Positions 24,515 through 31,710 of a stretch of 31,758 nt of DNA are shown here, piece after piece. The notes under the pieces were generated by a model that worked only from the letters and a program-made list of their open reading frames with translations, was not told where the DNA came from and did not search any database. Numbering within the stretch: the stretch's first letter is position 1; each line of letters starts with the position of its first letter. The position numbers and the translations under genes are program-made. The stretch lies in contig CAMLQG010000032.1 in assembly GCA_946482075.1 (NCBI GenBank), positions 1 to 31,758 on the forward strand, read 5' to 3'. This stretch comes from an uncultured Erythrobacteraceae bacterium (GTDB lineage: Bacteria > Pseudomonadota > Alphaproteobacteria > Sphingomonadales > Sphingomonadaceae).

Positions 24515-25900
24515 TCAAACTTTTGCACTTGCGAGAACTTCCTTGCCGCGCGGCAATCGCGCCATATTGATCCAAAGTAGCGCGAGGGCGCCCAGACATG
24601 CCATGGATGGGACGCGCAGCGTGTAATCCGTCACCGAAGCCATCCCCAACATCACGACCAGGACGAAGCCGAGGCGCGCTGCTCCCTGATCCGGCGTCCG
24701 TGCGCCGGAGATCGCTGCCGGCAGATTTCTGGCCAAGAAGATGAATAGCGCCGCCAGCAGGATGAGTGCGGGGAGGCCGCCGGTCAACGCCAGGTCGAGC
24801 CAGTCGTTATGCGCCTGGTTCACGTAGAATGCGCGCAACAGCCTGTCCGGTTCGTGCATGCGAAAAACCGCCTGGAACGAGCCGATCCCGATTCCCCAGG
24901 GGAAATAGGTCTCGACCATCGACATCACGGTGGGCAGGATCTGCATGCGGGTTTCTTCATTGATCCGGGTGGTGCTCACGCGGTCGATCGAGAAAGCCCG
25001 CCCCAGAGACATCGCGAGACCGACCATCACCGCCATTCCCCCGAGGAAGAGGCCAGCCCAGAGCGCTCGCGGGTTCGATCGGTCTTGCGCCATCTCCGAT
25101 CGTCCCGTCGGATCGAGAAGCATCGCGCCGGCTGCGACGAGGCCGACCATCCCTATGACCGTGCCCGAGCGCGAACCGGTCAGCAGTATCGTTAGCATGA
25201 GGACGGTCGTTCCACCGAAGATCGGCAGCCACCGGCCAAGAGGCGACCGGCCAGGAGGCGTGTTCCGGTTTCGGGACGTGATCCACAGAGTGAGCGCGGG
25301 AATGGCGCAGGCCAGCAGAACGGCCTGGTGGTTCCGGTTCGCCAGGAGGCCAACGGGAAGGCCGCTATGAACGTAGCGATAGAAGTAAAGCATACCGCGC
25401 GACGGACCGGCGATCTGCAGCATGCCCACGAAAAGGCTCGTGAAGGCGATCACCAGGAATGTGGGCACCAGCCGCAGCACATCCTCTCGGTCGAGGCCGA
25501 TCCCCAGTGCCAGGATCGAGGCGGGGACAAGCGAGGCCCAGAATGCATTCAGCGTCGCGAAAGGCGCCAGGCTGAGCGGACGCCAGATATCGTCGCCCAG
25601 CTTGGTCGCATCTCCGATCTCGCGGATGATGTCCCGGTCGCCCAGCGATTGCCAGAGCGCGGGCGGCAGCGGGACGAGCTGGAGCAGGATCAGGCCAAGC
25701 CAGCCTGCAGACAAGGCGACGATGGCGCGATTGCGCTTGAAATCTTCGATCGAGAGCGTGGCAAGCGCATAGGCCAGCACGAACAGCGCCAGCGGACGCA
25801 GGAGCGGCAGCGTTGCGAGATCCGCTCGCGAGCTGCCTCCCAGCAGGAAAACTATGGCCAGCCAGCCGGCAAGAACGTGGAAGCGCCGGCTCTTTCCCAT
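24515..25900 (-). CDS. O-antigen ligase/Wzy_C-type membrane protein
   Basis: A 461-residue polytopic protein of the O-antigen ligase/polymerase family. The Wzy_C region is visible from LLTGSRSGTVIGMVGLVAAG through the large periplasmic loop, with FPWGIGIGSFQAVFRMHEP and the conserved NQAHNDWLDLALTGGLPAL (the H-N motif). It would polymerise or transfer the EPS chain in the periplasm. The ATG complementary to 25898-25900 has GAGGGAG just ahead; in-frame ATGs at 25912 and 25990 are possible and would add 4 or 30 polar residues. It is first in the leftward export operon. With the gene at 15160 there are two polymerase/ligase-like proteins in one locus. Confidence 0.88.
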   Translation of the reverse strand: MGKSRRFHVLAGWLAIVFLLGGSSRADLATLPLLRPLALFVLAYALATLSIEDFKRNRAIVALSAGWLGLILLQLVPLPPALWQSLGDRDIIREIGDATKLGDDIWRPLSLAPFATLNAFWASLVPASILALGIGLDREDVLRLVPTFLVIAFTSLFVGMLQIAGPSRGMLYFYRYVHSGLPVGLLANRNHQAVLLACAIPALTLWITSRNRNTPPGRSPLGRWLPIFGGTTVLMLTILLTGSRSGTVIGMVGLVAAGAMLLDPTGRSEMAQDRSNPRALWAGLFLGGMAVMVGLAMSLGRAFSIDRVSTTRINEETRMQILPTVMSMVETYFPWGIGIGSFQAVFRMHEPDRLLRAFYVNQAHNDWLDLALTGGLPALILLAALFIFLARNLPAAISGARTPDQGAARLGFVLVVMLGMASVTDYTLRVPSMACLGALALLWINMARLPRGKEVLASAKV

Positions 25901-25990
25901 GATCTCCCTCATGCCCCGGGAGCGTGCCTTGGCGCCGGGCCCACGTTGACGGGAAGGAGTTGCAGAAGAGATCGAAACGGTTTTGGGCAT

Positions 25991-26300
25991 TCCTAGCTTT
26001 CGAAATATCGCCGCACTGCTGCGGGCGATAAGTTATGCCTCTTGAATTAGAACCAAGGTGTTTGGTGAACGCGTTTCGCTTCTGCGATAATCAATCTGCT
26101 TTCGGGAGCGAATAACGCGACGGCCGCGATGGTCCGTGGCCGAATCGCGGCGCGGTGATCTTCCGCCCGTGAAATCCCATTTTGTGGCGAACTGCATGGG
26201 GCGATCATCTCGCAGTTGCAGCATCGCGTCAATTCGTTAGCATGTGCAACTAACGTTTCGATTCAGGACGGGCATCGGCTGATTCATCGGGGGAAGCGCC
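25991..26300. promoter_or_regulatory. Divergent region between ligase operon and small membrane gene
   Basis: This 310-bp gap has no gene. It contains GCAGTTGCAGCAT (26212-26224), similar to the other GCAGCAT sites and in the rightward direction, 77 nt before the ATG at 26301. Just after it lies a perfect 6-bp inverted repeat, CGTTAG-N9-CTAACG (about 26236-26256). Toward the ligase gene, GCACTGCTGCGGGCG near 26014 is a weaker partial match. Promoter hexamers are not clear. Confidence 0.45.
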
Positions 26301-26522
26301 ATGTTGCATACGGAATTGTTGCCTGCATGGCTCTTCCTCGGGCTGGCGGGGGCCGTCTTCGCGTGGTGTGCCGTGCTGGCCGTCTTGTCCCATCGCCGAT
26401 CGCTCGAGATGAGAAAACGGCAGCAACGCAGGCGAAAAAGCCTCGCTCGCGGAAGAATGTGGGCCTGGGTGATGGTGAGGTCGCGCCAGCGACTGCTCAC
26501 CTTTCAGGCGCCGGAAGATTGA
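26301..26522 (+). CDS. Small single-span membrane protein (73 aa)
   Basis: A 73-residue product with one strong N-terminal membrane helix (about residues 8-29: AWLFLGLAGAVFAWCAVLAVL) followed by an Arg/Lys-rich cytoplasmic tail (SLEMRKRQQRRRKSLARGR). GGGGGAA six bases ahead of the ATG is a good ribosome site. It belongs to no family I know. It is divergent from the export operon and shares a GCAGCAT-type upstream site with EPS genes, so it might be co-regulated with them. A role as a small regulator or membrane partner is only a guess. Confidence 0.6.
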   Translation: MLHTELLPAWLFLGLAGAVFAWCAVLAVLSHRRSLEMRKRQQRRRKSLARGRMWAWVMVRSRQRLLTFQAPED

Positions 26523-26607
26523 TTTGACACCGGTCCGTAGCCTGGAAATCGTTGGAAAGGCCGCCGAAACTTTATTGCGGCGTATCGAGCCGTGCCAACG
26601 ACGACAC

Positions 26608-26709
26608 GTTGCGGCGCAGCAATATTCTTGTTGACGATTCGGCTTAGCTGATGCAATATCAAATTATTCCGAAATTCTACGCAATTCGCGGTTCTATTAG
26701 GAGGACGTA
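26608..26709 (+). promoter_or_regulatory. Promoter and leader of the small secreted protein gene
   Basis: TTGACG (26631-26636), 17 bases, then CAATAT (26654-26659) forms a plausible -35/-10 pair. Just before it lies GTTGCGGCGCAGCAA (26608-26622), a dyad-like, looser version of the GCAGCAT motif. The predicted leader is about 45 nt, AT-rich, and ends with AGGAGG five bases before the ATG, the strongest ribosome site in the window. Confidence 0.6.
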
Positions 26710-26991
26710 ATGAGGAAAGCTTATCTCGTCGGGCTCGTTGCTGCGGGTTCGCTGGCTCTGGGTGCGACTGCGGCCTCCGCTGCGTCGGGCGCGCCGATGA
26801 CGACTTCGGCCTATATCGCTGCCGCCGGCCTCAATGCGTCGCAGGCCTATCCGGCTGCTGCCGGTGCCCGCGTTCTCAAGAAGCGCGCCGCTTCCGAGGC
26901 GCTGCCCTGGATCATCGCTGCTGCTGTTGGCGGCACGGCTCTCTTCATTGCTCTCGATGATGATGGTGACTCGCCCGACAGCGTGGGCTGA
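26710..26991 (+). CDS. Small secreted or membrane-anchored protein (93 aa)
   Basis: A 93-residue product with a clear Sec signal peptide (MRKAYLVGLVAAGSLALGAT, cleavage near ASA-A at about residue 24), an Ala-rich middle, and a C-terminal hydrophobic segment (LPWIIAAAVGGTALFIAL) closed by an acidic tail (DDDGDSPDSVG). The single-gene unit has a good promoter, a near-perfect ribosome site and a strong terminator, which suggests high expression. Similar short proteins with such a C-terminal helix and acidic end are common in sphingomonads, without known function. It stands between the EPS locus and the protease gene. Confidence 0.75.
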   Translation: MRKAYLVGLVAAGSLALGATAASAASGAPMTTSAYIAAAGLNASQAYPAAAGARVLKKRAASEALPWIIAAAVGGTALFIALDDDGDSPDSVG

Positions 26992-27021
26992 ACCGCTCAA
27001 TCATCCTTGATGGAGATCGGA

Positions 27022-27050
27022 AACGCCGCCTTGCTCGAGGCGGCGTTTTT
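27022..27050 (+). terminator. Rho-independent terminator
   Basis: A perfect 10-bp stem, AACGCCGCCT / AGGCGGCGTT, with a 6-base loop is followed by a run of T ending at 27050. It lies 30 bp after the stop of the small secreted protein gene. It may also stop leftward transcripts poorly, as no T-run is seen on the other strand. Confidence 0.92.
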
Positions 27051-27098
27051 CGTTGCCGTTAAGGCACATGATGGATGCGAGATGAGCAGGGCGCGCCC

Positions 27099-28079
27099 CT
27101 AGGGCCGCGCCGCCGCAGGTCCTTTGCTCTCGTTCGCAAGTGTCGCCATTTCCGCCCGGACGGCTGCTATCCGGCGCGATGTGCCCGGATGAGTCGTCGC
27201 GATTCTCAGAATCTTGGCTTTGCCGAGACGCTCGAGAAAGCGTTCCGACGCGGTCGGGTCGTAACCTGAGGCCGCCATGAGCCTGACAGCCTGGATATCG
27301 GCCTGCAGCTCCGTCGCCTTGATCTCTCCGGCGCCGATGCCGAAATGCACTAGTGGATTGCCGACGCCCCTGGTCCGGTCATGGCCGAGCATATTGTGCG
27401 ACATCTCGTGCGCGACGACGAAGGCGAGTTCCGAATCATCCTGGACGAATTCCATCATCCTCGTCGTCAGGCCGACATAGCGCCCGTCCGACCAGGCATT
27501 GAGCGATCGCTCGGGCATCAGGGCCATGCGGCCCCCGCATCCCGCATCGCCGTGAAGCGCGATCGAAAGCAGGCTGGCCCCGCGGCGTATCGTCAGCCGG
27601 GCAGGGCCCTTATGCAGTTCCGTATCGAGCAGATCGTGAAACCGCTCCGTCCGGTCATAGGACGCATCGTCCGTCGTCAGATCCGCGCCGAAGCTGCGAA
27701 GATCCTCACCGTTCACGGCCATGATCTCGTCCCTTTCCTGCAGGCCTGCCCGCGCGGCGGCGCTTTCCGGTACGATCACGCGAATGCCGAACCCGTAAGT
27801 CAGGCCGAGATCGGCCGTCACCGCGACTCTGTAGCGGGCGGCATAGGCCCCCAGTTCGTGCAGGATCAGCCCGGTCATCATCTGAGGTTTCGGGCAGAGA
27901 CCGGGATTGGCGGTGGCGATGCGATAGCCGACCAGCGCCAGGCGAAGCTCGGGCGAAGTGCGTGCGGCGGCGACTGGAGGCGCAGTGCCGGCCATCGCAC
28001 CGGGAACCGTGCCGAGGGCGATGCTCGCACAAGCGATCATCAGCACCGGCCGGACGGAAAAGACTCTCGGATTGCGCAT
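27099..28079 (-). CDS. PDZ-domain M48 family metalloprotease, exported
   Basis: A 326-residue zinc protease. The start complementary to 28077-28079 gives a signal peptide (about residues 1-30, VLMIACASIALGTVPGAMAG). A PDZ-like domain at about 90-175 contains GIRVIVPESAAARAGLQERD and IMAVNGEDL. The catalytic motif HEMSH (224-228) lies in VVAHEMSHNMLGH, and ATELQADIQAVRLM supplies the third ligand Glu (about 257); THPGTSRRIAAV at 297-308 is a typical M48 end. It should degrade or process envelope proteins in the periplasm. It runs convergent to the small secreted protein gene and has a dyad upstream. A longer start at 28304 would not leave the signal at the N-terminus. Confidence 0.88.
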   Translation of the reverse strand: MRNPRVFSVRPVLMIACASIALGTVPGAMAGTAPPVAAARTSPELRLALVGYRIATANPGLCPKPQMMTGLILHELGAYAARYRVAVTADLGLTYGFGIRVIVPESAAARAGLQERDEIMAVNGEDLRSFGADLTTDDASYDRTERFHDLLDTELHKGPARLTIRRGASLLSIALHGDAGCGGRMALMPERSLNAWSDGRYVGLTTRMMEFVQDDSELAFVVAHEMSHNMLGHDRTRGVGNPLVHFGIGAGEIKATELQADIQAVRLMAASGYDPTASERFLERLGKAKILRIATTHPGTSRRIAAVRAEMATLANESKGPAAARP

Positions 28080-28165
28080 TTCCGGAAGGATAAGCGTATT
28101 TTCGACCGGGATCACGAAGAAAGCGCGGATATCTTGCCGGCTCGGCGCCCACCTGTCTGCGAAAT

Positions 28166-28194
28166 GAACCGCTGCATGCCGATTGCAACGGTTC
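28166..28194. promoter_or_regulatory. Imperfect 11-bp dyad upstream of the protease gene
   Basis: GAACCGCTGCA and TGCAACGGTTC face each other across 7 bases (10 of 11 pairs match). The site lies 87 bp before the protease start and 109 bp before the rightward small gene at 28303, in the gap between the two. It is a likely operator; the regulator is unknown. Confidence 0.45.
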
Positions 28195-28302
28195 GTCCTG
28201 CCGGGGGCTCGCATCAGGCGAAAAGGCCTTCCCGTTACCGATGGCTTTACCATCTTCTGCAATGAAGCCATTCGACAAGCGGAGAGTGCTGCCGAGGTCA
28301 TC

Positions 28303-28527
28303 ATGTCATTCGCGTTCTGGATATTAGGGGTTGATCTGGTTGCGCTCGGAGCCGTCTGGCTGATGTGTCGCGGCGCACCGTTCGGATATCAGGACCGCGA
28401 GGGGTTTCACCACGGCATACCGCCGGAGACCAAAAGCAGCGAAAGCGATCGTCCCGACCTGCTCACGCGTCGGGCAAGCTCGGTCTTCGATCGTTTTTCC
28501 GGGCATTGCTTCGGGGGGATCGGTTGA
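28303..28527 (+). CDS. Small membrane protein (74 aa)
   Basis: A 74-residue product with one N-terminal membrane helix (SFAFWILGVDLVALGAVWLM) and a polar tail rich in Ser, Arg and Asp. GAGG lies five bases before the ATG. It is divergent from the protease gene. No family is recognised. Codon use in the tail is less typical than in the helix, so the call is moderate. Confidence 0.45.
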   Translation: MSFAFWILGVDLVALGAVWLMCRGAPFGYQDREGFHHGIPPETKSSESDRPDLLTRRASSVFDRFSGHCFGGIG

Positions 28528-28803
28528 TCCGTCCGCATCGCGACGCCGGCGAGATTCTCACCATCAGCCCGTGAACGGCCAACAAGCATCCGGATAGATC
28601 TCACCAAGCCGGGAGGGGAAAGACCGCGCCGCCGAAGTCGATCGCAGAGGAAACGCCCCGTCCGGTCCGACGGGGATCGATATTACAAAGTGTTTCCTGA
28701 GAAGACCTTTTATTGACTTTTCAAGATATAGAACACAGAAACCCGATTGTTCGGGCGTCAGAGGGAGGTGGGCGCGCTGTTGCATGGCACCGTTGCCGAA
28801 GAC
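28528..28803. other. Intergenic gap with a hairpin and AT-rich leader
   Basis: A perfect 7-bp hairpin, CCCCGTC / GACGGGG with a 6-base loop, lies at 28656-28675. It is not followed by a T-run, so it is a poor terminator. It is followed by an AT-rich stretch with TTGACT at 28713-28718 that probably holds the promoter of the deacetylase operon, though no clear -10 is seen. GAGGGAGG near 28760 would serve a GTG or TTG start slightly upstream of 28804. Confidence 0.4.
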
Positions 28804-29901
28804 ATGCAGGCTTTCTTCACGATCGATACGGAATACTCCTCCAAACTGTTCCGGAACGGGACTGCCCGTTCCTGCGCCGAAAATTACGCGCGCTGCATCG
28901 ACTGCACGACCGAGGATGACGCGGTCGGCGTCCGTTACCAGATGGATGTCTTCGATCGCTACGGCCTGACCGGTGTGTTCTTCGTCGATCCCATGCCCGC
29001 GCTGGTGTGGGGCGGGGATGCGGTTCGGCGGCTCGTCGATCCGATCCTGGAGCGCGGTCATGACGTGCAGCTCCACTTGCATACCGAATGGCTCGAATTC
29101 GCGGACCGCAGCCCGGTCGGGGCTGCACGGGGGCGGAACCTCTCCGATTTCACGCTGGCGCATCAGGAAACCCTGATCGATTATGCGGCCGAACAGCTGA
29201 TCGCCGCCGGCGTGCCCGATCCGGTGGCTTTCCGCGCCGGCAATTACGGCGCCGACGACGATACGCTGCGCGCGCTGGCGCGCCGCGGCATCCGGATCGA
29301 TACGAGCTTCACGCCGGGGTTGACGGCATCGGACTGCCGGATCGGTCTCGATCAGGCCGCGCTCTTGCCGACCCGCCGCCATGGCGTGTGGGAGTTTCCG
29401 GTGGGGGCCATTGCGGGGCGGGGCGAGTCCATGCGCCATGCCCAGCTGACCGCTCTGTCTTTCTGGGAGCTGGCGGCCGCCATCGGCCATGCCGCAGCGA
29501 CCGGATGGCCGGCCTTCGTTCTCGTCTCCCACAGCTTCGAGCTGATGAACCGCGATCGGGGCATCGCCAACCGCATCGTGAAAAAGCGGTTCGAACGCTT
29601 CTGCGACTGGCTGGCGCATGAAGGCGGCATACGATCCGCCCGGTTTTCCGACCGCGCCAGCGTCGCCGCCGCGCTGATGCCGCCATCCGCAGCGCCCAGC
29701 CTCCTGCCCCATAATTCGCTGCGCACGTTCATGCGAGTCACCGAACAGGCCGGCTCCGACCTGCTTTACGGCAGCAATCGCGGTGTGCGGGTCCGAGAAG
29801 TGGTGGACAGCGTCAAGCATACGGGTTGGCGCAGGGCGGATCTGCTTACCGCCTGGAACGATACGGTGCAGGCCGCTTCCGCTCTGGTCGCTTCGGTTTG
29901 A
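28804..29901 (+). CDS. Polysaccharide deacetylase (NodB-like) family protein
   Basis: A 365-residue protein that begins MQAFFTIDTEYSS, where D and E fit the catalytic and metal Asp region of NodB-type deacetylases. It continues with GLTGVFFVDPMPALVW and the metal motif HDVQLHLHTEW (H-x-x-x-H type), then AFRAGNYGADDDTLRAL, which is the arginine/strand motif. FVLVSHSFELM near residue 240 supplies the late His. It would remove N- or O-acetyl groups from a carbohydrate. The ATG at 28804 lacks a strong ribosome site; TTG/GTG starts 8-19 codons upstream have one (GAGGGAGG), so the true N-terminus may be slightly longer. It is followed directly by a methyltransferase gene. Confidence 0.83.
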   Translation: MQAFFTIDTEYSSKLFRNGTARSCAENYARCIDCTTEDDAVGVRYQMDVFDRYGLTGVFFVDPMPALVWGGDAVRRLVDPILERGHDVQLHLHTEWLEFADRSPVGAARGRNLSDFTLAHQETLIDYAAEQLIAAGVPDPVAFRAGNYGADDDTLRALARRGIRIDTSFTPGLTASDCRIGLDQAALLPTRRHGVWEFPVGAIAGRGESMRHAQLTALSFWELAAAIGHAAATGWPAFVLVSHSFELMNRDRGIANRIVKKRFERFCDWLAHEGGIRSARFSDRASVAAALMPPSAAPSLLPHNSLRTFMRVTEQAGSDLLYGSNRGVRVREVVDSVKHTGWRRADLLTAWNDTVQAASALVASV

Positions 29902-30731
29902 CTGTCGGTCCAATCCGTCCGGCACGGCCCGAGATAGATTGGAGCTCAGCGGCGCATCGCGAGTTCGAGCGTCTTGCAAGGCAGGCGGGAATGAATCCCG
30001 CTGACCGCTGGGTGGGCGCCTATGCCGAATATGAATGGCAGCATCTGCGCAAGCTGCTGGAAGCTTACCGCATCGACGTGCGCGACCGCGACGTCCTCGA
30101 ATTCGGGTGCAATGTCGGCGCATCCTCGGTGGTCCTCGCGGCGCTGGGCGCGTGGGTGACCGCGATCGATGTCAGTGCGGAGGCCACGGCGATCGCGCGA
30201 GCCAATCTCGAACGCCACGGCCTCGCATCCCGCGCCACCGTGCTTCACGTAGCGGACACGCGCGAGCTCCCTTTCACGGCGGCCTCCTTCGATCTCGTCA
30301 TCGCCAACAGCGTTCTCGAATATGTCGATCCGAAGCACCTCGACAGCGTTGTCGGCGAGTTGCACCGCGTGACGCGCGGCGGCGGCCGGCTGTTCGTCTG
30401 CGGAACGGCAAGCCGCATTGCGCCGCGCGAGATCCATTCCCGCCGCTGGTTCGTCAATTACCTGCCGCAGGCGGTCGACCGCTGGACCGGCCGGTCCTTC
30501 CAGCGCGGCATCGATCCGTTCCTGCTGGCGAAATGCCTGCGCGGGCGCTTTGCCGGAAACCCTCCCTCCCATTGGCTCGAAGCGCGCCGGGCGGTTCATG
30601 GCAAGCCGTCGTTCCCCATGCGCTGCGTCGATCGGATCGCAGCGCGTTTCGGCTGTGCGCCGGGTTGGCTCGCGCCGAATATCGAACTGTCGCTGATCCG
30701 CTGCGCCGGGGCAAGCATGGGACAGCCCTGA
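29898..30731 (+). CDS. Class I SAM-dependent methyltransferase
   Basis: A 277-residue methyltransferase. Motif I is VLEFGCNVGASSVVLAALG, motif II is VTAIDVSAEA, then VLHVADTRELPF and the motif IV strand FDLVIANSVLEYVD, followed by ELHRVTRGGGRLFVCG. These define the Rossmann-like SAM-binding fold; a C-terminal variable part probably binds the substrate. The TTG at 29898 overlaps the deacetylase stop (TTGA); an ATG at 29991 is the other choice and would start just before the fold. Tight linkage to a deacetylase suggests sugar or glycolipid O-methylation, but a small-molecule target is equally possible. Confidence 0.83.
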   Translation: MTVGPIRPARPEIDWSSAAHREFERLARQAGMNPADRWVGAYAEYEWQHLRKLLEAYRIDVRDRDVLEFGCNVGASSVVLAALGAWVTAIDVSAEATAIARANLERHGLASRATVLHVADTRELPFTAASFDLVIANSVLEYVDPKHLDSVVGELHRVTRGGGRLFVCGTASRIAPREIHSRRWFVNYLPQAVDRWTGRSFQRGIDPFLLAKCLRGRFAGNPPSHWLEARRAVHGKPSFPMRCVDRIAARFGCAPGWLAPNIELSLIRCAGASMGQP

Positions 30732-30807
30732 TTGTCGCGGCCGTGGGGCTGGGATAATCATGCCGGCGATGGGCGCGGAAGCCGCCCGATGCTGATGGAG
30801 AGAGCGC

Positions 30808-31473
30808 ATGAGCGAAATGGTGGATCTGAACTGGCTGAGGGAACGGGGCGGGCTGATCTGCGATTTCAACGAGATCGAACCTGGGCGCACCGCATTGGTG
30901 GTGATCGACATGCAGGACTGTTTCGTGAACCCGCAATACCGGATCGGCGCGCCGGGCACCGCCGATATCGTGCCGGCCATCAACCGGCTGGGAGCGGCAT
31001 TGCGCGAGGCCGGCGGCATGGTCGCCTTCACGCGCCATACGTCGAGCGAGGAGCCGCCTTTCGCGCTTCCCAAATGGCTGCGCGAGAGCCCCAACATGAA
31101 AGCCAACGAAGTGTTGTTCGAGAAGGGCAGCGCGGCGCGCAGCCTGCATGACTCGCTCGACGTGCGCGATGGCGACCTCGTGCTCGACAAGCATCGCTAC
31201 AGCGCGTTCCTGCCCAATTCCTCCACGCTCCATTCCGAATTGCGGATGGCCGGGATCGATACGGTGATCATCACCGGCACGGTCACCAATGCCTGCTGCG
31301 AAAGCAGCGCGCGCGATGCCCATATGCTCGATTACAAAGTGTTCTTCCCCCACGACGCCAATGCCGCGGCCACGCGCGAAGGGCATCAGGCGACGCTGGC
31401 GAACCTCGCGGGGCTGTTCGCCGACATCAGAGGCACGGACGATATCATCGGGCTGATCGAGGCGGCCGGATAA
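30808..31473 (+). CDS. Isochorismatase-like cysteine hydrolase
   Basis: A 221-residue cysteine hydrolase. The catalytic triad is visible: D34 in ALVVIDMQDCF, K128 in VLDKHRYSAF and C163 in GTVTNACCESSARDA. The preceding cis-peptide motif (ITGTVTN) is also conserved. Members hydrolyse amides such as nicotinamide, biuret or N-carbamoyl compounds, or isochorismate; the substrate here is unknown. The ATG is preceded by GGAGAG. It lies 76 bp after the methyltransferase gene, in the same direction, and ends before a group of palindromic repeats. Confidence 0.9.
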   Translation: MSEMVDLNWLRERGGLICDFNEIEPGRTALVVIDMQDCFVNPQYRIGAPGTADIVPAINRLGAALREAGGMVAFTRHTSSEEPPFALPKWLRESPNMKANEVLFEKGSAARSLHDSLDVRDGDLVLDKHRYSAFLPNSSTLHSELRMAGIDTVIITGTVTNACCESSARDAHMLDYKVFFPHDANAAATREGHQATLANLAGLFADIRGTDDIIGLIEAAG

Positions 31474-31527
31474 GGAAAAAGGCGGTAGTATCGATTGTAA
31501 ACACGGACGCGCATTCCAGGGCATTCT

Positions 31528-31551
31528 CCCCCTCCCCTTCAGGGGAGGGGG
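31528..31551. repeat. Perfect 10-bp palindromic repeat
   Basis: CCCCCTCCCC and GGGGAGGGGG face each other across TTCA. It lies 55 bp after the last gene, with no T-run after it. It may act as a transcript-end structure, but it looks more like the C/G-rich palindromes dispersed in sphingomonad intergenic DNA. A related copy begins near 31711. Confidence 0.8.
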
Positions 31552-31583
31552 GCTTATCCCGTTCGCATACCTACATCCATTTT

Positions 31584-31672
31584 CGTCATCCCGGGCCTGA
31601 CCCGGGATCCCGCTTTTTTCCCTGTGACCCGGGCGAAGAAAGCGGGGCCCCGGGTCAAGCCCGGGGCGACGG
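31584..31672. repeat. Imperfect 35-bp inverted repeat (REP-like)
   Basis: The left arm, starting CGTCATCCCGGGCCTGACCC, and the right arm, ending GTCAAGCCCGGGGCGACG, match at about 30 of 35 positions around a short centre. This is the alphaproteobacterial REP-like intergenic palindrome (GTCATCCCGGGCCTGACCCGGG type). It carries no reading frame. Confidence 0.85.
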
Positions 31673-31710
31673 ATCAACAAGGGCCAACAGGCTTTGGCGC
31701 CCGGTGTTTC

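Noticed and set aside
26524..26552. TTGACA just after the small membrane gene as a second promoter for the gene at 26710
   Set aside because: No acceptable -10 at 16-18 bases; the TTGACG/CAATAT pair nearer the gene is better placed.
29946..31680. Long leftward frames across the methyltransferase and hydrolase genes
   Set aside because: Composition is typical of antisense shadows; the rightward genes have full catalytic motifs.
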